Source: Nonomuraea glycinis (lineage in GTDB: Bacteria > Actinomycetota > Actinomycetes > Streptosporangiales > Streptosporangiaceae). Taken from it: DNA of 64,000 nt. The DNA is taken from positions 98,952-162,951 of the forward strand of contig NZ_BMNK01000017.1 in the NCBI RefSeq assembly GCF_014646515.1, written 5' to 3'. Both the position numbers and the translations under genes were made by a program. Positions 1 to 7,981 of this stretch are shown piece by piece. The first letter of the stretch is position 1, and every line of letters starts with the position of its first letter. The notes under the pieces are model-generated. The model saw only the letters and a list, made by a program, of their open reading frames with translations. It was not told where the DNA came from and did not search any database.

Positions 1-196
1 CGCCGTACATCTTGAGCAGCCACTCGGAGCTGTCGCCCGTCGCGGTGGCGAGCAGGCCGAGTTTGGGGCGGTCCTGACCGGTCAGGTCAAGGCCGTAGCG
101 CAGCAGCGGGCTGGCCTCGATGAAGCCGAAGCGCTCGGTCTGCCGGAACGATCCGCCCCCGATGGCAAGGATGTGTGACTGCCCTGACCTGGTCAT
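1..196 (-). CDS. Peptidase E-like (family S51) protein, C-terminus outside the window
   Basis: Only the first 65 residues are present; the gene runs off the left edge. The start ATG at 196 is followed by HILAIGGGSF and then LGLLATATGDSSEW, the opening of the glutamine-amidotransferase-like fold of peptidase E and cyanophycinase relatives. The Ser nucleophile and catalytic His would lie outside the window. It sits 46 bp beyond the stop of the TIGR01777 epimerase on the same strand, so it may be the last gene of the run that starts at pepA. Family members cleave N-terminal Asp dipeptides, but the substrate cannot be judged from this piece. Confidence 0.7.
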   Translation of the reverse strand, partial: MTRSGQSHILAIGGGSFRQTERFGFIEASPLLRYGLDLTGQDRPKLGLLATATGDSSEWLLKMYG

Positions 197-242
197 ATCC
201 GGTATCTCCCCGAAGTCTCCCGAGCGAAGGACGAACAGCACA

Positions 243-1133
243 CTAGAGTACGGCGCGCAGCGCTTCGCCGAGACTGGTATGGGTGAAGACGAAGCCGCTG
301 TCAGTCAACTTCGCAGGCAGGATCCGGTGCCCGGACAGCAACTCCTTGGCGAAGTCACCGACCCCGAGGGTGAGCGCGAACCCCGGAACCGGCACCGGCA
401 TGGTGGGCCTGCGCAGCGCCGCCCCGAGCTCCCTGGTGAACTCGGCGTTGGTGACCGGGGTGGGGGAGGTGAGGTTGACCGGCCCGGAGAGCCCGGGAGT
501 GTCGAGGATGCGCAGGGTCGCGGCCAGCCAGTCCTGGTCGGAGATCCACGACCAGTACTGCCTGCCCGTGCCCAGCGGCGCGCCGAGCCCGATCCTGAAG
601 ATGGGCAGCATCTTGCCGAGCGCCCCGTCGCGTCCGCTGAGCACCAGCCCGGTCCGCAGCTGCGCGGTGCGCATGCCGAGCTCGCCGGCCGCCCTGGCCT
701 CGGCCTCCCACCGCTCGCACAGATCGGGCAGGAACCCGCTGCCCTTGCCCGCGCTCTCGTCGATCACCCGGTCACCGGTGTCGCCGTAGAAGTCGATGCC
801 GGAGGCGGACACCAGCACCTCGGGCCGCTGCGACAGCCGCCCCAGCGCGCCGACCAGCAGCCGGGTGCCCTCGACGCGGCTGCGGACGAGCTCGCTCTTG
901 TAGGCCGCGCTCCAGCGCCGCCCGGCGATCGGCGCCCCCGCCAGGTGCACGACGGCGCGCGCGCCCGCCAGCACCGCCGGGTCCAGCACCCCCTCAGCGG
1001 GCTGCCAGAACGCCTCGTCGCCGCCTCGCGGCTCGCGCCGGACCAAGGTGACCACCCGCTCGCCCGCGCCCCGCAGCGCGGCGACCAGAGGCGTGCCCAG
1101 CAGCCCCGACGCCCCCGTCACGATGATCGTCAT
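243..1133 (-). CDS. TIGR01777 family NAD(P)-dependent epimerase/oxidoreductase
   Basis: The 296-residue protein is an atypical short-chain dehydrogenase of the YfcH/TIGR01777 group. It opens with the Rossmann dinucleotide-binding motif TGASGLLG at residues 6-13, has the family signature SASGIDFYGDTGD in the middle, and ends in a DUF1731-type domain (VPVPGFALTLGVGDFAKELL). I chose ATG at 1133 because AGGGTGG lies just upstream; a GTG at 1142 would add three residues. In many actinobacteria, including M. tuberculosis (Rv2216), this gene follows the E2 gene, as here. The substrate of the family is unknown. Confidence 0.85.
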   Translation of the reverse strand: MTIIVTGASGLLGTPLVAALRGAGERVVTLVRREPRGGDEAFWQPAEGVLDPAVLAGARAVVHLAGAPIAGRRWSAAYKSELVRSRVEGTRLLVGALGRLSQRPEVLVSASGIDFYGDTGDRVIDESAGKGSGFLPDLCERWEAEARAAGELGMRTAQLRTGLVLSGRDGALGKMLPIFRIGLGAPLGTGRQYWSWISDQDWLAATLRILDTPGLSGPVNLTSPTPVTNAEFTRELGAALRRPTMPVPVPGFALTLGVGDFAKELLSGHRILPAKLTDSGFVFTHTSLGEALRAVL

Positions 1134-1233
1134 GCGGACCACCCTACGCCGCGGAAGGCCAAGGGCCGGGGACGCGGCAGTCCGCGCACCCGGCCCCTCG
1201 GCTCACCTGTCCCGCCGCGTGGGCGGGACCCCG

Positions 1234-2670
1234 CTACGCCAGACCCAGCTGGGCCTCGAAGCGGCCCTCCTCCAGGCGGCGCTTGATCGTGGTCAGGAAC
1301 CTGGCCGCGTCGGCGCCGTCCACCAGGCGGTGGTCGTACGTCAGCGCGAGGTAGACCATCGAACGGACCGCGATGACCTCGCCCTCAGGGGTGTCGACCA
1401 CCACGGGACGCTTGACGACGGCGCCGGTGCCGAGCATGCCGACCTGCGGCTGGTTGAGGATCGGCGTGTCGAACAGGGCGCCGCGGCTGCCGGTGTTGGT
1501 CAGCGTGAACGTGCCCCCGGTGATCTCGTCGGGCGTCACCTTGTTGGCGCGGGTGCGCTCGGCCAGATCCGTGACCTTGCGGGCCAGACCGGCGAGGTTG
1601 AGGTCACCGGCGTCCTTGACCACGGCCGCGAGCAGGCCGCGCTCGGTGTCGACCGCGACGCCGAGGTTCTCGACGTCGAAGTAGGTCACCTCGTTGGTCT
1701 CGTTGTTGATCGTCGCGTTCAGCTTGGGGTGCTGCTTGAGCGCCTCGACCGTGGCCAGCGCGAAGAACGGGGTGAAGGTCAGCTTGACGCCCTCGCGGCG
1801 GAAGAAGTCGTCCTTCACCTTCGCCCGCAGCCGCGCGATCTTGGTGACGTCCACCTCGACCACCGAGGTGAGCTGGGCCGCCGTCTGCAGCGACTCCACC
1901 ATCCGCTTGGCGATCGTCTGCCGCAGGCGGGTCATCTTCTCGGTGCGGCCACGCAGCGTGGTGTCGACCTGGACCGGCTCGGGCTCGGCGGCCGGGGCCT
2001 GAGCGGCCGGGGCGGCCTGGGCGGGGGCCTGAGCCGCGGCGGGGGCGGGCGCCGGGGCGGCCTGCTCACGCCGGCTCTTGGCGGCCTCCAGCACGTCCTG
2101 CTTGCGGATCCGGCCGCCCACGCCGGTGCCGGTGATCGCTTCGAGGTCCACGCCGTGCTCGGTGGCGAGCTTGCGCACCAGAGGCGTGACGTAGGGGCTC
2201 TCGCCGGAGGTGGGCAGCACGGACGAGGCGGCGGCGGGAGCCGGAGCCTGCGGGGCCGGCGCGGGGGCGGGGGCGGGGGCGGGCTGCGCGGGCTGGGGAG
2301 CCGGGGCGGGCTGCGCGGGCGCCGGCTGCGGGATCGAGGAGGCGGGTGCCGGGGCGGGCTCAGGCTCGGGCTCGGGCTCCGGCTGTGCGGCGGGCGCGGC
2401 CTCCTCGGCCGGGGCGGCGCCGCCGCCCTGGCCGGTCTCGTCGATGACCGCCAGCTCGGCGCCCACCTCGACGGTCTCGTCCTCAGCCACGACGATCTTG
2501 GTGATGACACCCGCGGAAGGCGACGGAATCTCGGTGTCGACCTTGTCGGTCGACACTTCGAGGAGCGGCTCGTCGGCCTCGACGCGCTCGCCCTCCTTCT
2601 TCAGCCATCGGGTGACGGTGCCCTCGGTGACGCTCTCGCCGAGCTGGGGCATCTGTACGGAGACCGGCAT
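1234..2670 (-). CDS. sucB: Dihydrolipoamide acyltransferase, E2 of a 2-oxoacid dehydrogenase
   Basis: The 478-residue protein transfers acyl groups from lipoyl-lysine to CoA in a 2-oxoacid dehydrogenase complex. Residues 1-77 form one lipoyl domain with the modified lysine in STDKVDTE (K43). A very long Ala/Pro-rich linker follows, then an E3/E1-binding domain (YVTPLVRKLATEHGVDL) and the catalytic domain ending in TYDHRLVDG with the active His near 447. It lies 37 bp downstream of lpdA. By position it matches M. tuberculosis dlaT (Rv2215), so it may serve pyruvate dehydrogenase as well as 2-oxoglutarate dehydrogenase; sequence alone does not decide. The ATG at 2670 begins the lipoyl domain directly. 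Confidence 0.93.
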   Translation of the reverse strand: MPVSVQMPQLGESVTEGTVTRWLKKEGERVEADEPLLEVSTDKVDTEIPSPSAGVITKIVVAEDETVEVGAELAVIDETGQGGGAAPAEEAAPAAQPEPEPEPEPAPAPASSIPQPAPAQPAPAPQPAQPAPAPAPAPAPQAPAPAAASSVLPTSGESPYVTPLVRKLATEHGVDLEAITGTGVGGRIRKQDVLEAAKSRREQAAPAPAPAAAQAPAQAAPAAQAPAAEPEPVQVDTTLRGRTEKMTRLRQTIAKRMVESLQTAAQLTSVVEVDVTKIARLRAKVKDDFFRREGVKLTFTPFFALATVEALKQHPKLNATINNETNEVTYFDVENLGVAVDTERGLLAAVVKDAGDLNLAGLARKVTDLAERTRANKVTPDEITGGTFTLTNTGSRGALFDTPILNQPQVGMLGTGAVVKRPVVVDTPEGEVIAVRSMVYLALTYDHRLVDGADAARFLTTIKRRLEEGRFEAQLGLA

Positions 2671-2707
2671 CGTTATCTTCTCTCGCGTTCTGATCTCGAG
2701 GGCTGGA

Positions 2708-4072
2708 CTAGTTGTGTACGTGCAGAGGCTTGCCGGCCAGAGCCAGCATCGCCTCACCGACCGCCTCGGATTGGGTCGGATGTGCGTGGATGAGCTGCGC
2801 CACCTCTGCGGGCAGCGCCTCCCAGTTGTAGATGAGCTGCCCCTCGGTGACGAGTTCACCGATCCGGCGGCCCACCATGTGGACGCCGACGACCGGCCCG
2901 TCCTTGCGCGCGAGCACCTTGACGGCGCCCGCGGTGCCGAGGATCTGGCTCTTGGGGTTGCCCGCGAGGTCGTAGACCTGCTCGACGATCTCGATGCCGC
3001 GCTCGGCGGCCTGCGCGGACGTGAGGCCGACGGAGGCGACCTCGGGGTCGGAGTAGGTGATCCGCGGGACGCCGGCGTAGTCGATGGGCGGCGGGTTGAG
3101 GCCGGCGATGTGCTCGGCCACCAGGATGCCCTCGGCGAAGGCGGCGTGCGCGAGCTGCGGGGTGGCGATCACGTCGCCGATCGCGTAGACGCCGGGCACG
3201 GCCGTGCGGCAGTGCTCGTCGACGCTGACCGCGCCGCGCTCGATCACCACGCCGGCCTCCTCGAAGCCCAGGCCCGCGGTGACGGCGCCACGGCCGACCG
3301 CGACGAGCAGGAGCTCGGCGTCCAGCGTCTTGCCGTTGGCGAGGGTGACGATCACACCGGTGTCGGTGGTCTTGGCGCCGTCGAAGAAGACGCCGAGCTC
3401 GTACTTGATGCCGCGCCTGCGGAAGGCCCGCTCCAGCAGCTTGGAGCTGGACTCCTCCTCGGCCGGCAGCAGGTGCGGCAGCGCCTCGACGATGGTGACC
3501 TCGGCGCCGAAGGAGCGGTAGACGCTGGCCAGCTCGACGCCGATGACGCCGCCGCCCAGCACGATCACCGACGAGGGCACCCGGTCCATCGTCAGCGTGT
3601 GCTCGCTGGTGATGACCCGGCGGCCGTCGATGTCGAGGCCGGGCAGCGACCGGGGCGCCGAGCCGGTGGCCAGCACGACGTGGCGGCCTTCGTACACCTC
3701 GGAGCCCACCTGGACGCGGCCCGCGCCCGCGAGGCGGCCCTCGCCCTCGACCACCGTCACGCCGGCGGCCTTCAGCAGCCCCTGCACGCCCTTCCAGGCG
3801 CGGGTGACGATCTTGTCCTTGAAGGCGTGCACGCCGGGGACGTCGATGCCGTCGAAGCGCGCCTTGACGCCGAACGACGCGCTCTCCCGCGTCTCGTCGG
3901 CGATCTCGGCGGAGTGCAGCAGGGCCTTGGTGGGGATGCATCCCCTGTGGAGGCAGGTGCCGCCGATCTTGTCCTTCTCGATCAGGACGACCGTCATGCC
4001 CAGCTCGGCCGCGCGTAGCGCGCAGGCGTAACCGCCGCTGCCGCCACCTAGGACGACGATGTCGTAGGCCAC
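2708..4072 (-). CDS. lpdA: Dihydrolipoyl dehydrogenase (E3)
   Basis: This flavoprotein of 454 residues reoxidises dihydrolipoamide with NAD+ for 2-oxoacid dehydrogenase complexes. The N-terminus has the FAD-binding motif LGGGSGGYACALRAAE, and the redox disulfide is GGTCLHRGCIPTK (C40 and C45). A second Rossmann motif (VLGGGVIGVELASVY) binds NAD. The C-terminus carries the catalytic HAHPTQSE (H431, E436). The GTG start at 4072 follows AAGGAG with 7-nt spacing. It sits between pepA (51 bp upstream) and the E2 gene, and the three are probably cotranscribed. Confidence 0.95.
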   Translation of the reverse strand: MAYDIVVLGGGSGGYACALRAAELGMTVVLIEKDKIGGTCLHRGCIPTKALLHSAEIADETRESASFGVKARFDGIDVPGVHAFKDKIVTRAWKGVQGLLKAAGVTVVEGEGRLAGAGRVQVGSEVYEGRHVVLATGSAPRSLPGLDIDGRRVITSEHTLTMDRVPSSVIVLGGGVIGVELASVYRSFGAEVTIVEALPHLLPAEEESSSKLLERAFRRRGIKYELGVFFDGAKTTDTGVIVTLANGKTLDAELLLVAVGRGAVTAGLGFEEAGVVIERGAVSVDEHCRTAVPGVYAIGDVIATPQLAHAAFAEGILVAEHIAGLNPPPIDYAGVPRITYSDPEVASVGLTSAQAAERGIEIVEQVYDLAGNPKSQILGTAGAVKVLARKDGPVVGVHMVGRRIGELVTEGQLIYNWEALPAEVAQLIHAHPTQSEAVGEAMLALAGKPLHVHN

Positions 4073-4123
4073 AGGATGGCTCCTTGTCGGGGTGTTCGTG
4101 ATGCCGTCATCTTTTCATTTGTT

Positions 4124-5599
4124 TCAGATGCTCGCGTGCCGCTCGGCGAGTCCGATGAGGGTCCGGGTGATGGCGCCGGTGCCGCCCTTGGGGGTGTAGC
4201 CGTGCGGCTCGCCCTTGTTGAAGGCGGGTCCGGCCATGTCGATGTGCGCCCAGCGGACCCCGTCGGGCACGAACTCCTTGAGGAAGATGCCCGCGGCCAG
4301 CATGCTGCCCCAGCGCTCCGGCTGGAGGTTGGCGATGTCGGCGACGGGGGAGTCGAGGCCCTTGCGCAGCTCCTCGGGCAGCGGCATGCCCCAGGCGCCC
4401 TCACCGGCGGCGCCGGCCGCCTCGACGACCAGGTCGCGCACGGCGTCGTCGTTGGCCATGACGCCGGCCGTGCGCCAGCCGAGCGCGACGATCTGGGCGC
4501 CGGTGAGGGTGGCCACGTCGACGATCAGGTCGGGGTGGTCCTCGGCGGCGCGGGCGATGCCGTCCATGAGGACCAGGCGGCCCTCGGCGTCGGTGTCGAG
4601 CACCTCGACGGTCTTGCCGCTGTAGCTGTGGATGACGTCGGAGGGGCGCTGGGCGGTGCCGCTCGGCAGGTTCTCCGCCAGGCAGAGGTAGCCGACGACG
4701 TTGACCGGGACGCCGAGGCGGGCGATGCCGACGAGCGAGCCGAAAACTGCTCCCGCGCCGCCCATGTCGGACTTCATCCAGTCCATCGACGCCGACGGCT
4801 TGAGGGACAGGCCGCCCGAGTCGAACGTGATGCCCTTGCCCACGAACGCCAGCGTCTTGGCGGCGTCGGGGTGGGTGTAGGAGAGGCGGACCAGGCGCGG
4901 CGGGTTGACCGAGCCCTGGCCGACGCCGACGATGCCGCCGTAGCCGGCCTCCTTGAGGCGCTGCTCGTCGAGCACCTCGACGCTCAGCCCGGCCTTGCCG
5001 CCGGTCTGCTCGGCGATCTCGGCGAACTTGGCGGGCCACAGGTGCGACGGCGGCGTGTTGACCAGGTCGCGGACCAGGGCGACGGACTCGGCCAGCACGC
5101 CCGCGCGCTCGGCCACGCCATCCCCGCCGTCGACGCCGGAGAGCACGGTGAGCTCGGCGACCGGCGCCTTCTGGTCGTCGCCGGTGTGGTAGCGGGCGAA
5201 GGCGTAGGCGCCCAGCAGCGCGCCCAGCGCCACGGCCTCGGCCTCTTCGGCGGAGCCGGCCGGCAGGGCGAGCGCGGCGCGCGAGGTGCCCGCCAGGGAG
5301 CGGACGGCCGCGCCCGCGGCCCGGCGCAGGCCCTCGGCGTCCACGGACTCGCCCAGGCCCACCGCGACCAGCACCGGCGCGGTGACGGCGCCGAACGTCG
5401 GCAGCTTGGCCAGCTCTCCGGCCTTGCCGGTGAACCCGACGGAGGTGAGCGAGGTGGCGAGCTTGCCGCCGAAGGCGGCGTCGAGTGCTTCGGCGCTCAC
5501 GGTGGGGCGCGGACCGTCGGCGCCGGGCTGGAAGGCGACAACGAGCGCATCGGTGTCGAGAGAGACTGGATCTGCTGAGTTCAGCCGCACAGTGGTCAC
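4124..5599 (-). CDS. pepA: Leucyl aminopeptidase (M17)
   Basis: This cytosolic di-metal aminopeptidase has 491 residues. The C-terminal half shows the M17 metal and catalytic motifs: KGITFDSGG, MKSDMGGAGAV and DTDAEGRLVL. I chose GTG at 5599 because a good promoter (TTGTGA, 18 bp, TAGCAT) ends 8 nt before it, so the mRNA would start at or next to the codon. There is no Shine-Dalgarno sequence. A GTG at 5635 would extend the protein by 12 residues, but that start overlaps the -35 box. It is the first gene of the minus-strand group pepA-lpdA-sucB-epimerase. M. tuberculosis has pepB (Rv2213) in the matching place. Confidence 0.92.
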   Translation of the reverse strand: MTTVRLNSADPVSLDTDALVVAFQPGADGPRPTVSAEALDAAFGGKLATSLTSVGFTGKAGELAKLPTFGAVTAPVLVAVGLGESVDAEGLRRAAGAAVRSLAGTSRAALALPAGSAEEAEAVALGALLGAYAFARYHTGDDQKAPVAELTVLSGVDGGDGVAERAGVLAESVALVRDLVNTPPSHLWPAKFAEIAEQTGGKAGLSVEVLDEQRLKEAGYGGIVGVGQGSVNPPRLVRLSYTHPDAAKTLAFVGKGITFDSGGLSLKPSASMDWMKSDMGGAGAVFGSLVGIARLGVPVNVVGYLCLAENLPSGTAQRPSDVIHSYSGKTVEVLDTDAEGRLVLMDGIARAAEDHPDLIVDVATLTGAQIVALGWRTAGVMANDDAVRDLVVEAAGAAGEGAWGMPLPEELRKGLDSPVADIANLQPERWGSMLAAGIFLKEFVPDGVRWAHIDMAGPAFNKGEPHGYTPKGGTGAITRTLIGLAERHASI

Positions 5600-5607
5600 G
5601 TAAACCG

Positions 5608-5637
5608 ATGCTATCCACGGTTTCTCCGTACTCACAA
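5608..5637 (-). promoter_or_regulatory. Promoter of pepA giving a leaderless mRNA
   Basis: Reading the minus strand, TTGTGA (5637-5632) and TAGCAT (5613-5608) are separated by 18 bp. The -10 box ends 8 nt before the GTG start of pepA, so transcription should begin at the start codon. Confidence 0.6.
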
Positions 5638-5680
5638 ACAGGGGTTCATCCCACCAATAATCGGCAAGCGTTCATGAAGA

Positions 5681-5707
5681 CATGGTGCTAGTGTCATTAG
5701 CACCATG
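5681..5707. promoter_or_regulatory. Perfect palindromic operator over the YtrA-type regulator start codon
   Basis: CATGGTGCTA (5681-5690) and TAGCACCATG (5698-5707) are perfect 10-bp inverted arms around the 7-bp centre GTGTCAT. The right arm ends with the ATG of the downstream GntR gene. A possible -10 (TAGTGT, 5689-5694) lies inside it. A dimeric GntR/YtrA protein bound here would block its own transcription; this is inferred from position and symmetry. The pepA promoter starts only 44 bp away on the other strand. Confidence 0.7.
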
Positions 5708-6052
5708 TTGCTCACCCTTGATCTCAACGACGCCCGCCCCCTGCACGAGCAGGTCGCGGGCGCGATCCGGCGCGCCATCGGCGAGGGTTCCTACACGCAA
5801 GGCGACCGGCTGCCCTCGGCCAGGGACCTCGCCGAAGCGCTCGGCATCAACTCCAACACCGTGCTCCGCGCGCTGCGCGAGCTGCGGGAGGAGGGCCTGC
5901 TGGAGTTCCGGCGGGGGCGCGGCGTCAGCGTCGCCCGCCAGGCCGACGGGCGCGCCCTGATTCGCGAGCGGGCGCGCGCGCTCCTGGAAGAGGCCGGGCG
6001 GTACGGCTACCGCGCCGAGGACGTCATCGCAATCTTGAAGGAGTTCCCATGA
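5705..6052 (+). CDS. GntR family transcriptional regulator, YtrA subfamily
   Basis: The 115-residue protein has a winged-helix DNA-binding domain over residues 1-70 (LHEQVAGAIRRAIGEGSY, then SARDLAEALGINSNTVLRAL). Only a short helical tail follows (RALLEEAGRYGYRAEDVIAIL), which is the YtrA layout and has no room for a metabolite-binding domain. No Shine-Dalgarno sequence precedes the ATG; instead a perfect palindrome includes it, pointing to a leaderless, autoregulated transcript. The stop overlaps the start of the DUF1648 gene (ATGA), so regulator and membrane proteins form one operon. YtrA relatives usually sense cell-envelope antibiotics or peptides indirectly. Confidence 0.9.
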   Translation: MLLTLDLNDARPLHEQVAGAIRRAIGEGSYTQGDRLPSARDLAEALGINSNTVLRALRELREEGLLEFRRGRGVSVARQADGRALIRERARALLEEAGRYGYRAEDVIAILKEFP

Positions 6053-7032
6053 CCACCCGCGCACCCGATCCAGGGAAGGCCCTCGTCGCCGCCGTCTGGG
6101 GGGCGGTCGTCACGGCCGTGCTGATCGCGGCGCCCCTGATGCTCCGCGACCGGCTGCCGGAGCCGCTGGCCGTGCACTGGGGGCCGGGCTCGGCGGCCGA
6201 CCGCGCCGCGTCCTTCGGGATCGCCGTGGCCATGCCGGTGGCGTTGTGGGCGGTGCTCTGGCCGGCGCTGGTCGTCACGGCGGCGCGCGGCCTGTCCCGC
6301 AGGTCCGCCCGCGCCTCCTGGTGGGCGGGGCTCACCGGTGGCGGCCTGCTCGCGCTCGGCCTGGGCGGCCTGACGCTGCTGGCCAACCTCGACGTGGCGA
6401 CCTGGACCGAAGCGGCCCTGCCGCTCTGGGCTCCCCTCGCCCTGGTGGCCGTGCCGACGGCCGTGGGGGTGCTCGGCGGCTACCTCGGCAGGGGCGCCCC
6501 CGACGAGCGGCCGGCCGACCAGGAGCCGCCGGTGCTCAGGCTCGGGCCCGGCCGGCGCGCGGTCTGGGTCAGCCGGATCAGCAACCCCTGGCCGCTGGCC
6601 ATCACCGTCGTGGCGGCCCTCGGCCTGTTCGCGCTCGGCGCATTCGAGATCACCGGAATCGCCACCGGCCCCGTGGTCACCGGCGTGCTGCCCGCCCTCG
6701 GCGTGGTGCTGGTGGTCGGCCTGTTCGCCTCGTCGCTCACCGCCCGCGTCACCGGCGACGGCCTGGTGCTCGGTTTCGGCCCGCTCGGCTGGCCGAAGCG
6801 CAGGATCGGGCTCGCCAAGATCGACAAAGCCTGGACCGAGGAGAGAAGCCCGAGCCAGGTGGGCGGCTGGGGCGTGCGCGGCCTGCCCGGCGCCGCCACC
6901 ATCATGCTGCGCGGCGGCGAGTGCCTGGTCGTCGGCTACCGCTCCGGCGGGCAGCTGGCCATCAGCATCGACGACGCCGAGCGCGGCGCCTCCCTCATCA
7001 ACGCCCTCGTCTCCGAGAGGACCCCCGCGTGA
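6049..7032 (+). CDS. DUF1648 domain membrane protein
   Basis: The 327-residue integral membrane protein carries the DUF1648 signature near residues 35-55 (PEPLAVHWGPGSAADRAAS). It has about six hydrophobic segments, at roughly residues 10-30, 60-80, 95-115, 125-150, 185-205 and 210-235. The C-terminal 80 residues are soluble and PH-like in style. It is translationally coupled to the YtrA-type regulator by ATGA and to the CPBP gene by a 4-nt overlap. DUF1648 occurs in SdpI-type immunity proteins, so a role in resisting a membrane-active peptide is possible but not shown. Confidence 0.8.
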   Translation: MTTRAPDPGKALVAAVWGAVVTAVLIAAPLMLRDRLPEPLAVHWGPGSAADRAASFGIAVAMPVALWAVLWPALVVTAARGLSRRSARASWWAGLTGGGLLALGLGGLTLLANLDVATWTEAALPLWAPLALVAVPTAVGVLGGYLGRGAPDERPADQEPPVLRLGPGRRAVWVSRISNPWPLAITVVAALGLFALGAFEITGIATGPVVTGVLPALGVVLVVGLFASSLTARVTGDGLVLGFGPLGWPKRRIGLAKIDKAWTEERSPSQVGGWGVRGLPGAATIMLRGGECLVVGYRSGGQLAISIDDAERGASLINALVSERTPA

Positions 7033-7913
7033 AGCCGCTGATCGCCTTTCTCCTCGTCGCCTTCGGCCTGTCCTGGGCCGTGGCGCTGCCCCTGTGGCTC
7101 GGCGACGGGCTGAACACGCCGGTGGCGGGGCTGCTGGCCTCGCTGATGATGTTCACCCCCACCGTGGGCGTGCTCGCCGCCTGGCTGTTCACCCGTACGC
7201 CGGCCCGCCAGTGGTTGCGCGAGACCGGGCTGACCCTGGGCGGGCACAAGGGGCGCACGGCCCTGCTCGTGCTCGCCGCGTGGCTGGGCGTACCGCTGCT
7301 GGTGGCGCTCGCGATAGCGGTCAGCGCCGCGGTGGGGGTGCTGCGGGTGGACCTGGACGGAATGAGCCTGTTCCAGGCGCAACTGCGCGCGCAGGGCCTG
7401 TCCGTGCCGGAGAGCCTCGCTCCGATCGCCGTCACGCAGGTCGTCGTCGCCGTGCTGCTCGGCCCGGTGCTCAACGCCATCCCGGCGCTGGGCGAGGAGT
7501 GGGGCTGGCGCGGCTATCTGCTGCCCAGGCTCACCGGCACGCGCGGGGTGGTGGCCGGGCTGCTGCTCTCGGGCGCGATCTGGGGTCTGTGGCACGCGCC
7601 GCTGACGCTGCTCGGCTACAACTACCCCGGCCTCGGGCCGTGGGCCGCGCTCTACTTCACCGGCTTCTGCGTGCTGGCCGGGGTGGTGTTCGGCTGGCTG
7701 CGGCTGCGCTCGGGCAGCGTGTGGCCCGCCGTCGTGGCGCACGCCTCCCTGAACGCCGTCGCCCCCGCCGTCATGCTCCTCGGCGACGTCGCGGCACCGC
7801 CGAACCTGGTGGTGGCGGGCCTGGGCGGCGTGGTCGGCTGGATCCTGCTCGCGGTGTGCGGCGCGCTGCTGCTGAAGTTCTTCCCTGTACGGACTCCGCA
7901 GCCGGTCTCCTGA
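7029..7913 (+). CDS. CPBP family intramembrane metalloprotease
   Basis: The 294-residue protein has about eight membrane segments and all CPBP (Abi) motifs: GEEWGWRGYLLPRL (EExxxR), IWGLWHAPLTL (catalytic His) and VVAHASLNAVAP (HxxxN). The GTG start at 7029 overlaps the stop of the DUF1648 gene. CPBP proteins include CAAX-type proteases and bacteriocin self-immunity proteins. The substrate is unknown; the pairing with DUF1648 under a YtrA-type regulator points to envelope protection. Confidence 0.88.
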   Translation: MKPLIAFLLVAFGLSWAVALPLWLGDGLNTPVAGLLASLMMFTPTVGVLAAWLFTRTPARQWLRETGLTLGGHKGRTALLVLAAWLGVPLLVALAIAVSAAVGVLRVDLDGMSLFQAQLRAQGLSVPESLAPIAVTQVVVAVLLGPVLNAIPALGEEWGWRGYLLPRLTGTRGVVAGLLLSGAIWGLWHAPLTLLGYNYPGLGPWAALYFTGFCVLAGVVFGWLRLRSGSVWPAVVAHASLNAVAPAVMLLGDVAAPPNLVVAGLGGVVGWILLAVCGALLLKFFPVRTPQPVS

Positions 7914-7981
7914 GCGCCGGATCCGGTCAAGGGCCCAAGGCCGGCCGATGGGTCGGGCCCTGCCGGGAAGCGCTCCACCGG

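Noticed and set aside
120..1286. Long plus-strand reading frame of 388 codons over the epimerase gene
   Set aside because: It is low-complexity Arg/Pro/Gly-rich sequence mirroring the real minus-strand gene; high GC creates such long opposite-strand frames throughout the window.
1048..2793. 581-codon plus-strand frame with a Gly/Arg-rich middle
   Set aside because: It is the shadow of the Ala/Pro-rich linker of the E2 gene; no start signal or domain supports it.
6936..7742. 268-codon minus-strand frame opposite the CPBP gene
   Set aside because: Its composition is His/Gln/Arg/Glu-rich without domains; the plus strand carries all CPBP motifs.
7934..7963. GGGCCC...GGGCCC stem between the CPBP and cobS genes as a terminator
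   Set aside because: The stem is only 6 bp with a long interior; it is too weak to call.
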